Below are positions 1-5,783 of a DNA stretch of 8,998 nt, piece after piece; the first letter of the stretch is position 1; every line of letters starts with the position of its first letter. Below the pieces are notes generated by a model, which saw only the letters and a list, made by a program, of their open reading frames with translations, was not told where the DNA came from and did not search any database. The stretch comes from Lachnospiraceae bacterium UBA7110 (GTDB lineage: Bacteria > Bacillota > Clostridia > Lachnospirales > Lachnospiraceae), in assembly GCA_002492295.1 (NCBI GenBank), contig DKYC01000024.1, positions 1 to 8,998 on the forward strand, given 5' to 3'. Position numbers and translations under genes: made by a program.

Positions 1-39
1 AGGGAAAAAACCTTGAAGATACCGGATTTCTTGAAGTAA
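1..39 (+). CDS. ftsZ: FtsZ, C-terminal end only (partial)
   Basis: The first twelve codons of the window read REKTLKIPDFLK and end in TAA at 37-39. This resembles the conserved C-terminal peptide of the tubulin-like division protein FtsZ (pattern IPxFL), which binds FtsA, SepF and other Z-ring partners at the membrane. Position supports the call: in Bacillus and many Clostridia ftsZ lies just upstream of spoIIGA-sigE-sigG. A hairpin terminator follows at 95-132. The gene begins outside the window, so the GTPase domain cannot be checked. The call rests on about eight diagnostic residues plus gene order. Confidence 0.68.
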   Translation, partial: REKTLKIPDFLK

Positions 40-73
40 AATATTTTTACGGTCTAAATGAATTTAAGAGAAA

Positions 74-81
74 AGTCGAAA
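74..81 (+). promoter_or_regulatory. Candidate Spo0A box upstream of spoIIGA
   Basis: AGTCGAAA matches the Spo0A box TGTCGAAA at seven of eight positions. It lies about 30 bases upstream of the spoIIGA -35 element. A second looser match, TTGACAAA at 107-114, overlaps the -35 itself. In B. subtilis phosphorylated Spo0A activates spoIIG from boxes upstream of and overlapping the -35, so the arrangement fits. The motif is short, so this is inference from sequence and context. Confidence 0.45.
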
Positions 82-94
82 AATAACCTTAATT

Positions 95-132
95 AAGTCT
101 CATGCTTTGACAAAAAAAGCATGAGACTTTTT
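95..132 (+). terminator. Rho-independent terminator after ftsZ
   Basis: A perfect 14-bp stem pairs 95-108 with 116-129, closed by a 7-base loop (109-115), and the T-run continues to 132. It sits 55 bases after the FtsZ stop codon and should end the division transcript. The same bases carry the putative -35 of the spoIIGA promoter (107-112) and most of its spacer, so terminator and promoter overlap. Confidence 0.85.
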
Positions 133-139
133 GTATACT
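107..139 (+). promoter_or_regulatory. Candidate spoIIG promoter with 21-bp spacer
   Basis: A perfect -35 hexamer TTGACA (107-112) and a good -10 hexamer TATACT (134-139) are separated by 21 bases, against the usual 17. The B. subtilis spoIIG promoter is a known sigma-A promoter with an abnormally long 22-bp spacer that works only with phosphorylated Spo0A. The predicted start is near 146, giving a leader of about 15 bases before the ribosome site at 162. Function is inferred from the resemblance. Confidence 0.55.
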
Positions 140-159
140 GATTATGTTGCCTGGCACTG

Positions 160-942
160 ATGGAGGTGATTGCAATTTATGAGGTATACGTTGACGTTTA
201 TTTCGTAGAGAATGTGCTGCTTGACATGCTTGTTCTTTTGTCGGTAGCGCTTTTGCTTGGGAAAAGACCCGTACCGGGGCGGCTGTTTGCGTCATCGGTT
301 TTGGGAGGTGCCGGCGCCGTGCTGATTCTTTGGGCGGGATTCGGCTATGGGATTGCTTATGTTTTGTCAGTGCTTGTGCTGGATATGATAATGTGTCTGA
401 TTCTGTTTTCCAATATCAGGCAGATACCGGTGCAGGTGATTTATTTTCACGGTCTTGGATTTATTTACACGAAAATCGGAAGCTGTATGGCAGCACTTGG
501 GATTGGGCGCTTTGAGCGGATTGCGGCGTCTGTCCTGCTTGTGGCGGCGGTGCTTTTTGTGGGGTCTTACCAAAAAAAGCAGGAAAGGAAGCGGCTGTAT
601 ACGGTGCGCATCGTGGAAGGCGGAAAGCAGCTTGATTTTCAGGCGCTTTTTGACACGGGAAATTCGCTCACCGATCCCTATACGGGAAAACCTGTCTCCA
701 TCGTTGAGGAAAATGAGGATATTCTTTGCTGGCTGCATGAAAAGCCGCATAAATACCGGATTATTCCTTTTCGGAGTATCGGGAGAAAAAACGGAATTTT
801 GGAGGGAACGGAGGTTGAGGAGCTGATTATTTGCGGTAAGGAGGGACAAAAAGTAGAGAAGGACGCCGTGATAGCGGTTTATAAAGGGAATCTGTCGGGA
901 GACGGTACCTTTCAGATGATATTAAATCAGGGTTTGTTCTGA
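160..942 (+). CDS. spoIIGA: SpoIIGA, sporulation sigma-E factor-processing peptidase
   Basis: SpoIIGA is the membrane aspartic protease of the mother cell that removes the N-terminal pro-sequence of sigma-E once activated by the forespore protein SpoIIR. The N-terminal half is hydrophobic, with about five membrane segments (roughly residues 12-34, 42-60, 65-84, 88-110, 121-137). The C-terminal half is a soluble protease domain. The catalytic DTGN is at residues 165-168, inside FDTGNSLTDPYTGKPV, as in the family. At 260 residues it is somewhat shorter than the B. subtilis protein (about 309). It lies 41 bases upstream of sigE, its substrate gene. The start is uncertain. ATG at 160 is the first ordinary start codon in frame but has no ribosome site before it. 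A perfect GGAGGTGAT (162-170) instead points to ATT at 175, where alignment to my memory of relatives (M-Y-E-V-Y-V-D-V) would also put the start. The longer form is reported here. Confidence 0.93.
   Translation: MEVIAIYEVYVDVYFVENVLLDMLVLLSVALLLGKRPVPGRLFASSVLGGAGAVLILWAGFGYGIAYVLSVLVLDMIMCLILFSNIRQIPVQVIYFHGLGFIYTKIGSCMAALGIGRFERIAASVLLVAAVLFVGSYQKKQERKRLYTVRIVEGGKQLDFQALFDTGNSLTDPYTGKPVSIVEENEDILCWLHEKPHKYRIIPFRSIGRKNGILEGTEVEELIICGKEGQKVEKDAVIAVYKGNLSGDGTFQMILNQGLF
162..170 (+). promoter_or_regulatory. Strong ribosome binding site that questions the spoIIGA start
   Basis: GGAGGTGAT is a full match to the 16S rRNA 3' end. From the end of GGAGG there are 8 bases to the in-frame ATT at 175, an optimal distance. 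The site lies inside the reading frame if ATG 160 is used. The nearby ATG at 179 is out of frame and opens only nine codons. Confidence 0.75.
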
Positions 943-983
943 GGAACAGGAGGAAACAGGTTGAGAAGAAATGGAGGAGTATT

Positions 984-1715
984 ATGATAATCAAGCTATA
1001 TCTGCCGGGAAAAATGAGGCTGTGCTTAAAGAAAAATAACCCCAAAAACGCGGGAAACAATGAAATCCATTATATCGGGGGCTCCGAGGTGCTTCCTGCC
1101 CCGCTGGACAGCGAGGAGGAGAACGAGATGATAAACGGGTTGGAGGGGGAGAACGCAGGCAGGGCGCGCTCCACGCTGATTGAGCACAATTTAAGGCTTG
1201 TGGTTTACATTGCAAAGAAGTTTGACAATACGGGAGTCGGTGTGGAGGATTTGATTTCCATTGGGACAATCGGTCTGATTAAGGCAATCAATACCTTTAA
1301 CAGGGACAAAAACATCAAGCTTGCGACATATGCCTCGCGGTGTATTGAGAATGAAATCCTGATGTATCTTAGGAGAAACAATAAGACAAGGCTTGAGGTA
1401 TCGATTGACGAGCCGCTGAATGTTGACTGGGACGGGAACGAGCTTCTGCTGTCCGATATTCTTGGAACGGATGAGGACGTGATATACCGCGACGTGGAAA
1501 ACGAGGTGGAACGCAAGCTTTTGAGAAAGGCGATTGCAAAGCTTGGGGAGCGCGAGAAGACGATTATCATGCTGCGGTTCGGATTAAACAATCCAAACGA
1601 TACAGAGATGACGCAAAAGGAAGTGGCGGATTATCTGGGGATTTCACAGTCTTATATTTCCAGGCTGGAGAAAAAGATTATGAAGCGGCTGAAAAAGGAG
1701 CTTGTTACATATTAA
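984..1715 (+). CDS. sigE: Pro-sigma-E, early mother-cell sporulation sigma factor
   Basis: This 243-residue sigma-70 family protein directs RNA polymerase to early mother-cell genes; the B. subtilis protein has 239 residues. Residues 1 to about 29 form a pro-sequence. The mature N-terminus is recognisable as YIGGSEVLPAPL (from residue 30), almost identical to B. subtilis YIGGSEALPPPL, and a Glu sits three residues before the expected cut (E27). Region 2 spans about 64-131, including VEDLISIGTIGLIKA and ATYASRCIENEILMYLRRNN. The region 4 helix-turn-helix is at about 209-238 (TQKEVADYLGISQSYISRLE). Start ATG 984 follows GGAGGAG (973-979) at good spacing. It follows spoIIGA, which encodes the processing protease, and should be co-transcribed from the promoter at 107-139. 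The pro-sequence contains Pro8, Gly9, Pro20 and Gly24, unlike the helical Bacillus one. Confidence 0.97.
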   Translation: MIIKLYLPGKMRLCLKKNNPKNAGNNEIHYIGGSEVLPAPLDSEEENEMINGLEGENAGRARSTLIEHNLRLVVYIAKKFDNTGVGVEDLISIGTIGLIKAINTFNRDKNIKLATYASRCIENEILMYLRRNNKTRLEVSIDEPLNVDWDGNELLLSDILGTDEDVIYRDVENEVERKLLRKAIAKLGEREKTIIMLRFGLNNPNDTEMTQKEVADYLGISQSYISRLEKKIMKRLKKELVTY

Positions 1716-1730
1716 TCAAAAGTACCTTCT

Positions 1731-1760
1731 GTATACATATGTCCCGTACCGGCGAAAAGC
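1731..1760 (+). promoter_or_regulatory. Candidate sigma-F (forespore) promoter for sigG
   Basis: GTATA (1731-1735) fits the sigma-F/sigma-G -35 consensus GYWTA. After 15 bases comes GGCGAAAAGC (1751-1760), a partial match to the sigma-F -10 pattern GGnrAnAnTw, with the last two positions off. In B. subtilis sigG is transcribed in the forespore by sigma-F and then by itself. Element order and spacing agree, but the -10 is imperfect. Confidence 0.4.
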
Positions 1761-1776
1761 GGGTGCGCAGGGCATA
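1738..1776 (+). other. Stem-loop in the sigE-sigG gap
   Basis: TATG-T-CCC (1738-1745) can pair with GGGCATA (1770-1776). Inside, GTACC (1746-1750) pairs with GGTGC (1762-1766, one G-T pair) and GC (1752-1753) with GC (1759-1760) around a GAAAA loop. No T-run follows, so it is not a classical terminator. It ends eight bases before the sigG ribosome site GGAGGT (1785-1790). A transcript started at the sigma-F promoter would lack the 5' arm, so the hairpin would form only in read-through RNA from spoIIG. Confidence 0.5.
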
Positions 1777-1799
1777 AGGATATAGGAGGTATTTTTATT

Positions 1800-2582
1800 A
1801 TGGCTTTAGGAAAAGTTGAAATATGCGGAGTAAACACGTCAAAGCTGCCGGTTTTGAAAAATGAGGAGAAGGAGGCGCTGTTTGAAAGGATAGAGAATGG
1901 TGATAAGGAAGCGAGGGAGGAGTACATCCGGGGCAATCTGCGTCTTGTGCTCAGTGTGATTAAGCGGTTTTCACAGTCGAATGAAAATGTGGACGATTTG
2001 TTTCAGATTGGCTGCATTGGGTTGATTAAGGCGATTGATAATTTTGACAGCAGCTTAAATGTAAAATTCAGTACCTATGCCGTTCCGATGATCATCGGGG
2101 AAATCCGGCGCTTCCTACGGGACTCAAGCAGCCCCATCCGGGTGAGCCGTTCCTTGAAGGATACGGCGTACAAGGCGATTTACGCAAAGGAAAACCTGAC
2201 CAAAAAAAACCTGCGTGAACCGACCATTATGGAGATATCGGAGGAGATTGGCATCCCGAAAGAGGATATTGTCTATGCGCTTGACGCGATACAAAACCCG
2301 ATGAGCCTCTATGAGCCGGTTTATACGGAGGGCGGCGATACGCTGTATGTGATGGACCAGATTAGCGACAAAAAGTGTAAGGAGGATAACTGGATTGAAA
2401 ATATTTCCTTAAGCGAGGCGATGAAACGGCTGGACGAGCGGGAGAATGAGATTATCATGCTGCGGTTTTTCGAGGGAAAGACACAGATGGAGGTGGCGGA
2501 GTATATCGGGATTTCGCAGGCGCAGGTGTCGCGTCTGGAGAAGAATGCGCTGCGCACGATGAAAAAATATCTTGTTTTTTAG
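1800..2582 (+). CDS. sigG: Sigma-G, late forespore sporulation sigma factor
   Basis: At 260 residues it has the same length as B. subtilis sigma-G, which drives late forespore genes such as small acid-soluble proteins and germination receptors. The signature N-terminus KVEICGVNTSKLPVLKNEE (residues 5-23) is nearly identical to B. subtilis. Region 2 covers about 40-110 (VDDLFQIGCIGLIKAIDNF, then KFSTYAVPMIIGEIRRFLRD). Region 3 spans about 115-185. The region 4 helix-turn-helix is at about 226-257 (KTQMEVAEYIGISQAQVSRL). Start ATG 1800 is preceded by GGAGGT (1785-1790). It lies 84 bases after sigE, with its own candidate sigma-F promoter and a hairpin between, so both read-through and forespore-specific transcription are possible. 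Residue 44 is Arg where B. subtilis has Asn45, a position I recall as contacted by the anti-sigma factor CsfB/Gin. Confidence 0.97.
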   Translation: MALGKVEICGVNTSKLPVLKNEEKEALFERIENGDKEAREEYIRGNLRLVLSVIKRFSQSNENVDDLFQIGCIGLIKAIDNFDSSLNVKFSTYAVPMIIGEIRRFLRDSSSPIRVSRSLKDTAYKAIYAKENLTKKNLREPTIMEISEEIGIPKEDIVYALDAIQNPMSLYEPVYTEGGDTLYVMDQISDKKCKEDNWIENISLSEAMKRLDERENEIIMLRFFEGKTQMEVAEYIGISQAQVSRLEKNALRTMKKYLVF

Positions 2583-2614
2583 GACTGTGGGCAGGAAACG
2601 GGGTAGATACGCTA

Positions 2615-2643
2615 TTGACGAAACAGGAAAAACAATTTAAAAT
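2615..2643 (+). promoter_or_regulatory. Candidate sigma-A promoter for the transferase operon
   Basis: TTGACG (2615-2620), 17 bases, then TAAAAT (2638-2643): five of six matches in each hexamer with ideal spacing. The predicted start near 2650 gives a leader of about 80 bases containing the hairpin at 2661-2682. It would uncouple the two following genes from the sporulation block. Confidence 0.6.
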
Positions 2644-2660
2644 AATAATCAGAAGGAAAT

Positions 2661-2682
2661 CCCCTGCAATGATATGCAGGGG
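2661..2682 (+). terminator. Hairpin after sigG, possible terminator or leader attenuator
   Basis: A perfect 8-bp stem, CCCCTGCA (2661-2668) with TGCAGGGG (2675-2682), has a 6-base loop and is followed by TAACTTTT, a poor T-run. As a terminator it would end sigG read-through. Because it lies downstream of the promoter at 2615-2643 it would also be transcribed at the start of the next operon, where it could attenuate transcription or protect the 5' end. Confidence 0.6.
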
Positions 2683-2732
2683 TAACTTTTGACTGTTACG
2701 GGCAGTTTTTTGCGGGAAGGATGGAACGGCAT

Positions 2733-3437
2733 ATGAAGCTTTATGCGGCAAAAATCCGTGAAATATCAGACAGGCTTTGGGAACGTCTTTTTCCGCTGCT
2801 TGACAGGAAAAGACAGGAAAAGACAGTTGCCCTGAAACAGGAAAAAGAACGATTGCGGAGTATTTACGCGGGGCTTTTACTGCGGTATGCATTTCTGGAG
2901 GAAGGACACAGCGAAGAGATGTGGCAGCACATTGAAATCGTGGAGGGCAGTCATGGAAAGCCGTATCTGTCAAACGGTACGGATTTTTTCTATTCCCTTT
3001 CCCACTCGGGAGAATGGGCAGTGTGTGCGGTGGACGATATGGAAACAGGTGTGGACGTTCAGAAAGTGGGAGCGCTGAAACTGGCAGTTGCGAAGAGGTT
3101 TTATTCCCGGGAAGAATATTGCAGGCTGTTACGGTATGAGTCCGAACCGGACAGACAGACAATGGACTTGTACAGGATATGGGCGGCAAAAGAAAGCTGT
3201 GTCAAGCTTACGGGAAGGGGTATCGGTGCAGGTATCCAAAGATATGTTACGGACAGCGCTTATACGCATATAAACGATACGGAAGAAAAAAATTTCTTTT
3301 TCATAAGACTGTATGAGGAGATACAGGATTACATCATATGTGCATGCAGTAAACGCGAGTGCTTTCCAGAGCATATCATAATGATAACGGACTTGACGGA
3401 AAATATGTTCAACATGGGAGGAGAGGGAACATGTTAA
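2733..3437 (+). CDS. 4'-phosphopantetheinyl transferase, Sfp type
   Basis: This protein (234 residues from this start) moves the 4'-phosphopantetheine arm of coenzyme A onto a conserved serine of acyl or peptidyl carrier proteins. Family motifs appear in order: GKPYL (residues 75-79), FYSLSHSGEWAVCAV (84-98), GVDVQ (106-110), RFYSREEY (121-128) and YRIWAAKESCVKLTGRGIG (147-165). D108 and E154 match the Mg-binding acids; the third Sfp position (Glu109) is Gln here, a variant seen in many family members. Length is normal (Sfp has 224). The ATG at 2733 is chosen because the family begins MKLY-like and AGGATGG lies at normal spacing; ATG 2721, four codons upstream, abuts its own purine stretch. 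The end overlaps the next gene by 7 bases. No polyketide or peptide synthetase gene is present here, so the carrier protein is unknown; fatty-acid ACP is possible. Confidence 0.9.
   Translation: MKLYAAKIREISDRLWERLFPLLDRKRQEKTVALKQEKERLRSIYAGLLLRYAFLEEGHSEEMWQHIEIVEGSHGKPYLSNGTDFFYSLSHSGEWAVCAVDDMETGVDVQKVGALKLAVAKRFYSREEYCRLLRYESEPDRQTMDLYRIWAAKESCVKLTGRGIGAGIQRYVTDSAYTHINDTEEKNFFFIRLYEEIQDYIICACSKRECFPEHIIMITDLTENMFNMGGEGTC
2802..2826 (+). repeat. 10-bp tandem repeat inside the transferase gene
   Basis: GACAGGAAAA occurs twice in tandem (2802-2811, 2812-2821), followed by a half copy GACAG (2822-2826). The unit is not a multiple of three, so gain or loss of one copy would shift the reading frame about 30 codons into the gene. 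The frame is intact here. Confidence 0.85.
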
Positions 3438-5752
3438 AGGAAATTGGGAAGAATGTGGTTAAAAAAGGCGAGGTAATATTCACTAAGGGTGAGAAGATTA
3501 CGCAGGTGGGAATCCTTCTTGCGGGGAAAGTTGTCATGCAGGGGGAGTATTACCGGATTGTGAGGACACAGGGTACATACCTTGCATTAAACAGAATGAA
3601 TGATGAGGTATATAATGCGACCTACACGGCAATTGAGGATTCCGTTGTCTATGCGCTTCCGGTGCAGGGTGAGGAGACGCTTAGGAACATCATCGCAAAG
3701 AATGCGGATTACCGCGCGATTATGATTTCGTCACAGTTTAAGAACGCAGTAGAGGTTTACCGGATAAAGTCCAGCCTTGCAGACAGGGCGGAGCGGCTGT
3801 TTAATTTTGCGAAAAAGAGTTATGAGGATTATAAAACATTCTGTAAGGATTTTGGCGTGGCAGCGATGGGACTTGAGGAGCTTGAGGGGCTGCAGCCTTA
3901 TGAGGCGCTTTTGGACATCAATGAGTACCGGATGCCCTATTATGAAGAGGGCGCCAAGATTCCGCTTAGTGCCAATAAGCAGTACTATTCCTACAGTGAG
4001 GAAATGGTTCATTTCCAGGTGAATGAGATTATGACACTTGTGGCGTCTTTCCGTGAAGACTGCGGTGCAATGATTGATTATATCAAAGGGATTATCAATG
4101 TGATAGGGCTTCGCCCAAGGCAGAATTTGTTTGAATATATCTGCGTAAAGGCGCAGGAAGTAAAGAAAAAGGATGACCTTCCGTCAGAGCTGCATGTGCT
4201 TTTGAAGGATATCATCGCTGAACTCGAATTCCAGTATGATGCGCTCAGACAGCAGCTTGGGGGCATGAAAAAGCTTGATACGGCACATTTAAAGGATGCA
4301 ATGGCAGCGCTTGCGGGAAAAGAGGTTATCGTAAAAGAGGAGAAAACGAAGGAAGAGCGGGAAACGGAGATTGCAAGGGACGTGGCTTCCCTTCCCAACT
4401 CATTAGACCAGATTTTAAGATACGCACCTATCAGCGACGAGGATAAAGAGAAATTAAAGACAAATATTGACCATCTTGTGAAGGTACCGGACAGACTTTC
4501 GGTGGAGGATGATGTCAAGAAGGCGAAAAAGACGATTACGCCGCTTGTGTTTAAACTGTATCTTGCATGTTACCGTAAAATCAAAGAGGGATTAATCGCA
4601 CCGCCTAAGGCTGTGGAACTTTTCATGAATTACGGCTATATTGACGAGCGGCTTCTGGATCCGGAGCATCTTGAATTTCTGTGCGGTATTGAGTATGAGG
4701 AGAATGAAGGTCCCTGCAAGGTTGTCAGCATGATGGAATGGCTTGATATGATTAAGGAAGGGAAGAGGGAGCCTTCCAAGAGCGAATTTGACGAGGATTA
4801 TACGGAAAACCTGCGTTCTCTGAAAAAACAGGGTGAAATTACGGAAAAAGAGCAGAAGATATTGCTGAATGACATGGATAAGCGAGTGGAATATGAAGTG
4901 ATGAACATGTTTATGAGCAATATGCGTACCCTTTACGGTCAGCCGTCTGCGTATATGCCCATTTTATATAAGGAAGCGATTTTCGGTTACCTTGATAAAA
5001 TCCTTGTCACAAAGCGCAGCATCAATGAGAGCGTAAAGAACCTGATTAAGATAGACTATTCCGTTTTCTACAGGGAGGTTATTTACTCGAACAATGACCT
5101 CAAGATTTCGAACGAAACAGTTATGAAAAATGTGTATCCGGACGTGATTCTGTTCCCGCTTTTTGGAACAAACGCTTCCATGTGGCAGGAAATCGGCGGA
5201 AAGAATAAGGGTACGCCCGCGCGGTTCTGCTTCCCGGTGATGACAAGTACAAATATCGACGACCTTATGGTCAAGATGTTTGGACGCTTCCGCTGGGAAA
5301 TCTGCCGCTGCATACAGGGTATGGCATGGAATGACGTGAAGGTGAAGTCGCTGACGTCGGAATATATGGATTATATCCAGTTTTACAGGAAGAACCGCGA
5401 CCTTTCGGATGAGGCGCGTGAGAAAGTGAAACTCCAGATCCAGAAGGCAAGGAACAATTCGCGTGAGATTTTCCTGATAGATTATGAGGCATGGATTAAG
5501 AACGAGGCGAACGGCTCGATGAAGATGAACAAGGTCGCAAGGGAAATCGTGGCGACGTACTGTCCGTTTGAGAAATCGCTCCGGATGAAGTTAAATGTAC
5601 AGCGTCCGTATGAGGTGGCGCAGGCGAGAAGCATCAGGAACGCGCAGAAGAAAAAGCAGGAGTTTGAGCTTAAGATTAAAGCGCTGCAGAAAGTGACGGA
5701 TACGGTACCGGATGAGATGATGAATACATATAAGTTTTTTGCCGAGATGTAA
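3431..5752 (+). CDS. Large protein with degenerate cyclic-nucleotide-binding-like N-terminus, function unknown
   Basis: I do not recognise a function for this 773-residue protein. Residues 1 to about 100 read like a Crp-type cyclic-nucleotide-binding beta-barrel: VVKKGEVIFTKGEKITQVGI, then LLAGKVVM, and ATYTAIEDSVVYALP near the usual phosphate-binding cassette. The expected Gly-Glu and Arg of that cassette are absent. There is no C-terminal helix-turn-helix, no membrane segment and no signal peptide, so it is a large soluble cytoplasmic protein and not a normal Crp regulator. The middle is helical and charged, with a likely coiled coil around 250-280 and a Lys/Glu-rich linker around 298-318. 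The C-terminal third has a conserved-looking core at about 569-640 (VILFPLFGTNASMWQEIGGK, TPARFCFPV, FGRFRWEICRCIQGMAWNDV) and ends in a basic helix. ATG 3431 is chosen over an earlier in-frame ATG because GGGAGGAG (3417-3424) precedes it. It overlaps the transferase stop, suggesting translational coupling. Confidence 0.85.
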   Translation: MLKEIGKNVVKKGEVIFTKGEKITQVGILLAGKVVMQGEYYRIVRTQGTYLALNRMNDEVYNATYTAIEDSVVYALPVQGEETLRNIIAKNADYRAIMISSQFKNAVEVYRIKSSLADRAERLFNFAKKSYEDYKTFCKDFGVAAMGLEELEGLQPYEALLDINEYRMPYYEEGAKIPLSANKQYYSYSEEMVHFQVNEIMTLVASFREDCGAMIDYIKGIINVIGLRPRQNLFEYICVKAQEVKKKDDLPSELHVLLKDIIAELEFQYDALRQQLGGMKKLDTAHLKDAMAALAGKEVIVKEEKTKEERETEIARDVASLPNSLDQILRYAPISDEDKEKLKTNIDHLVKVPDRLSVEDDVKKAKKTITPLVFKLYLACYRKIKEGLIAPPKAVELFMNYGYIDERLLDPEHLEFLCGIEYEENEGPCKVVSMMEWLDMIKEGKREPSKSEFDEDYTENLRSLKKQGEITEKEQKILLNDMDKRVEYEVMNMFMSNMRTLYGQPSAYMPILYKEAIFGYLDKILVTKRSINESVKNLIKIDYSVFYREVIYSNNDLKISNETVMKNVYPDVILFPLFGTNASMWQEIGGKNKGTPARFCFPVMTSTNIDDLMVKMFGRFRWEICRCIQGMAWNDVKVKSLTSEYMDYIQFYRKNRDLSDEAREKVKLQIQKARNNSREIFLIDYEAWIKNEANGSMKMNKVAREIVATYCPFEKSLRMKLNVQRPYEVAQARSIRNAQKKKQEFELKIKALQKVTDTVPDEMMNTYKFFAEM

Positions 5753-5756
5753 AAAA

Positions 5757-5773
5757 TCAGGCGCCGTGCCTGA
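5757..5773. terminator. First hairpin between convergent genes
   Basis: TCAGGC (5757-5762) pairs with GCCTGA (5768-5773) around a 5-base loop. On the plus strand it is followed by CTTTAAG. On the minus strand it is followed by six Ts (complement of 5751-5756), so it looks better as a minus-strand terminator, although its tail covers the last codon of the plus-strand gene. Confidence 0.55.
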
Positions 5774-5783
5774 CTTTAAGTAA

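Noticed and set aside
367..849. Minus-strand open frame of 160 codons
   Set aside because: It is antisense to spoIIGA, with a low-complexity basic composition and no family resemblance.
2692..2711. ACTG/CAGT hairpin with six Ts as a stand-alone terminator
   Set aside because: The stem is only 4 bp, too weak alone; kept only as part of the leader observation.
2455..3189. Long minus-strand open frame of 244 codons
   Set aside because: It lies antisense to sigG and the transferase, is rich in Pro, Ser and Cys with no domain pattern, and both plus-strand genes are clearly conserved.
3359..3430. Upstream in-frame extension of the large protein from ATG 3359
   Set aside because: There is no ribosome site before 3359, it would overlap the transferase by almost 80 bases, and a strong GGGAGGAG precedes ATG 3431 where the barrel domain starts.
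4078..4518. Minus-strand open frame of 146 codons
   Set aside because: It is a Ser/Phe-rich shadow of the helical, charged part of the large plus-strand protein.
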